Shown: one piece after another, positions 62,839-64,000 of the stretch
Layout of the letters: each line of letters starts with the position of its first letter
Position numbering within the stretch: the first letter of the stretch is position 1
Assembly (NCBI GenBank): GCA_018261955.1
Contig: JAGTRK010000001.1
Span: 186,001-250,000, forward strand
Reading direction: 5' to 3'
Source of the DNA: Burkholderiaceae bacterium
GTDB taxonomy: Bacteria > Pseudomonadota > Gammaproteobacteria > Burkholderiales > Burkholderiaceae
DNA: 64,000 nucleotides
Program-made: the position numbers and the translations under genes
The notes under the pieces: model-generated
Database searches by the model: none
What the model saw: only the letters and a program-made list of their open reading frames with translations
Told to the model about the DNA's origin: nothing

Positions 62839-63688
62839 GGCGCAAAAACTGTATCAGCGTGTCTTGGTGCGCATCGATTTTATCTACCGAAGCATGGTCA
62901 GCATCGGCAATTTCGCACAGTTGTATGGTTCTTTGCGCATTCAAACCCGCCTGAACAATTGTGCGCGCATCGGCGATGGGCACGACGGTATCCGCCAAGC
63001 CATGTACCAAAAGCACGGGGCATTGCACGCGAGTGATGGTGTGTATCGAAGCAATATCGCCAAAGCGACTGCCGATGAGCCACTCCACATAACGATTCAA
63101 GCCACGTGCCAGCCATTTTGGAAAAAACAATTTTTGCCAATAGCGGTTCATCACCCACTCAGGATGCCCAAACGCCGAAATGCTGATGAGGGCATCCAAA
63201 CGGTCGTTGCGTGACGCGACCAAAATAGACGCACTCGCACCGACTGAATGACCGAGCAAAGCCATTTTGTCGCACGCATGGGGACGATGGGTTTGTAACC
63301 AAGTTAAGACGTGCTCAATGTCTTCTGCAAAACGTGGTAGGGATGAATACCCATGTCCATCGCTTAACCCATGATTGCGTGCATCAAACAACAACACATT
63401 CAAACCCGCGTTGCGAAACGGCACAGCCAATGGCAACATCAATTCGGCATGTGCGCCCCAGCCGTGCGCGATGACCACGGTTTGCGTGGCATCCTGTGCA
63501 GGCAGAAACCACGCCTGCAGTTGTTTGTGGTGCATTGTTGGGATGCGAACCGACTCGTACTTAAAACCATAATCTTGCGGCGTTTTGAGTGGTTTGGGGC
63601 GTGGGATGCGAAAGCCGTAATGAATACCGACGACAAATAAAAAACACAGTACAACGAGGCTGAGTACGGCCCATAGCAATGGATTCAT
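62819..63688 (-). CDS. membrane-anchored alpha/beta hydrolase
   Basis: 289 residues. One N-terminal membrane helix (about 5-22), then an alpha/beta hydrolase fold with oxyanion HGWGAH, nucleophile Ser148 in LGHSVG, and probable Asp233 (HGLADTVVP) and His265 (DADHAS). The substrate is unknown; it resembles dienelactone hydrolase/BAAT-type esterases. Its 3' end overlaps the convergent resB by 20 bp. The next minus-strand gene ends 8 bp upstream, so they share an operon. Confidence 0.9.
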   Translation of the reverse strand: MNPLLWAVLSLVVLCFLFVVGIHYGFRIPRPKPLKTPQDYGFKYESVRIPTMHHKQLQAWFLPAQDATQTVVIAHGWGAHAELMLPLAVPFRNAGLNVLLFDARNHGLSDGHGYSSLPRFAEDIEHVLTWLQTHRPHACDKMALLGHSVGASASILVASRNDRLDALISISAFGHPEWVMNRYWQKLFFPKWLARGLNRYVEWLIGSRFGDIASIHTITRVQCPVLLVHGLADTVVPIADARTIVQAGLNAQRTIQLCEIADADHASVDKIDAHQDTLIQFLRLTGFRL

Positions 63689-63696
63689 GGCGGTGG

Positions 63697-63999
63697 TTAT
63701 TGGATGTTTTGTTTGAGTTGCGCTGGGTTGTTTGCAAAGATAATATTTTGCACCACGCCTGAGCGCAGGCGCAAAACGGTTGCTGCACCAGCACGGCGGG
63801 GTATGTCCGCCAGTGTTTTTGAATCACGTGCCAAGCCAATCGGGAAACTCAATTTGCGCATTTTGGGCAATGCAAACATCCGCGTCACTAAGGTTGGCAT
63901 ACCGCTGATGTCTGCGACATAGACGATGCCACGTTGCCGAATTTGCTGCGCACCTTGCTCATTCATATACTCACTGACGAAGGCATTCACTGGTTTGTC
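63697..63999 (-). CDS. unrecognised protein, 5' part outside window
   Basis: The last 101 codons of a gene whose start lies beyond the right edge; the frame is open to 63999. Visible sequence: DKPVNAFVSEYMNEQGAQQ, then IVYVADISGMPTLVTRMFALPKMRKLSFPIGLARD, and near the C-terminus GAATVLRLRSGVVQNIIFANNPAQL. It ends 8 bp before the hydrolase. I do not recognise the family; the alternating strands and the SGMPT turn might suggest a thioredoxin- or receiver-like alpha/beta fold, but this is not supported enough to name. Confidence 0.6.
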   Translation of the reverse strand, partial: DKPVNAFVSEYMNEQGAQQIRQRGIVYVADISGMPTLVTRMFALPKMRKLSFPIGLARDSKTLADIPRRAGAATVLRLRSGVVQNIIFANNPAQLKQNIQ

Positions 64000-64000
64000 T

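Overview
The window is about 64 kb of ordinary bacterial chromosome. It most resembles a low-to-mid G+C betaproteobacterium of the order Burkholderiales. The evidence is gene content and protein flavour: a complete atpBEFHAGDC order, ResB (system II) cytochrome c maturation, an AcrB-type pump with TolC, LemA/TPM proteins, Burkholderiales-like SucD, GltB and MetY, and Shine-Dalgarno driven starts. Genus cannot be fixed from the sequence alone. No complete insertion sequence, prophage or CRISPR array is present.

Layout. 1-7.0 kb: F1Fo ATP synthase operon, with a small Cys-rich lipoprotein gene inserted between atpG and atpD. 7.2-13.9 kb: GlsB-like membrane protein, a secreted unknown plus dprA, cysK, tRNA-Gln, prs, rplY, pth. 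13.9-24.4 kb (minus strand): DUF475/TerC-like protein, then a five-gene glycogen operon glgP-glgB-glgC-glgA-pgm. 24.6-33.2 kb: xthA-ampG, gltB-gltD. 33.6-35.8 kb: lemA and two TPM-domain genes. 35.9-36.7 kb: tRNA-Pro, tRNA-Arg and tRNA-His, then a broken tyrosine integrase preceded by six 9-bp repeats that look like arm-type sites. 36.7-41.1 kb (minus): sucD, a sucC gene fused in frame to a membrane-anchored OmpA-like module, and a DUF2889 gene. 41.3-44.4 kb: DEAD-box helicase and pyk. 44.5-45.8 kb: a DUF937-OmpA protein. 46.1-53.3 kb: AhpD-like and DUF2892 genes, an ArsR-family regulator and a tripartite RND efflux operon with its own DUF2892 gene. 53.4-57.0 kb: fpr, a GST, a small lipoprotein, metY. 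57.1-62.8 kb: octaheme cytochrome c, cytochrome b, SLAC1/TDT channel, ResB. The end holds an alpha/beta hydrolase and an unrecognised partial gene.

How it fits together. Most of the window is core energy and central metabolism: ATP synthase, TCA-cycle succinyl-CoA synthetase, pyruvate kinase, glutamate synthase and glycogen turnover. Two sulfur/thiol-flavoured modules sit in the right half. One is the ArsR-RND-DUF2892 cluster. The other is the octaheme cytochrome cluster, followed by a maturation factor (ResB) that such a cytochrome would need.

The most unusual item is the SucC-OmpA fusion (37576-40035). A full-length SucC of 388 residues is followed directly by a heptad-like helical repeat, one membrane segment, a BON-like segment and an OmpA peptidoglycan-binding domain. 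As read, it would tie a TCA-cycle enzyme to the inner membrane and cell wall. A DUF937 protein 4.5 kb away carries a closely similar membrane-Cys-OmpA tail, so this tail looks like a mobile or duplicated anchoring module.
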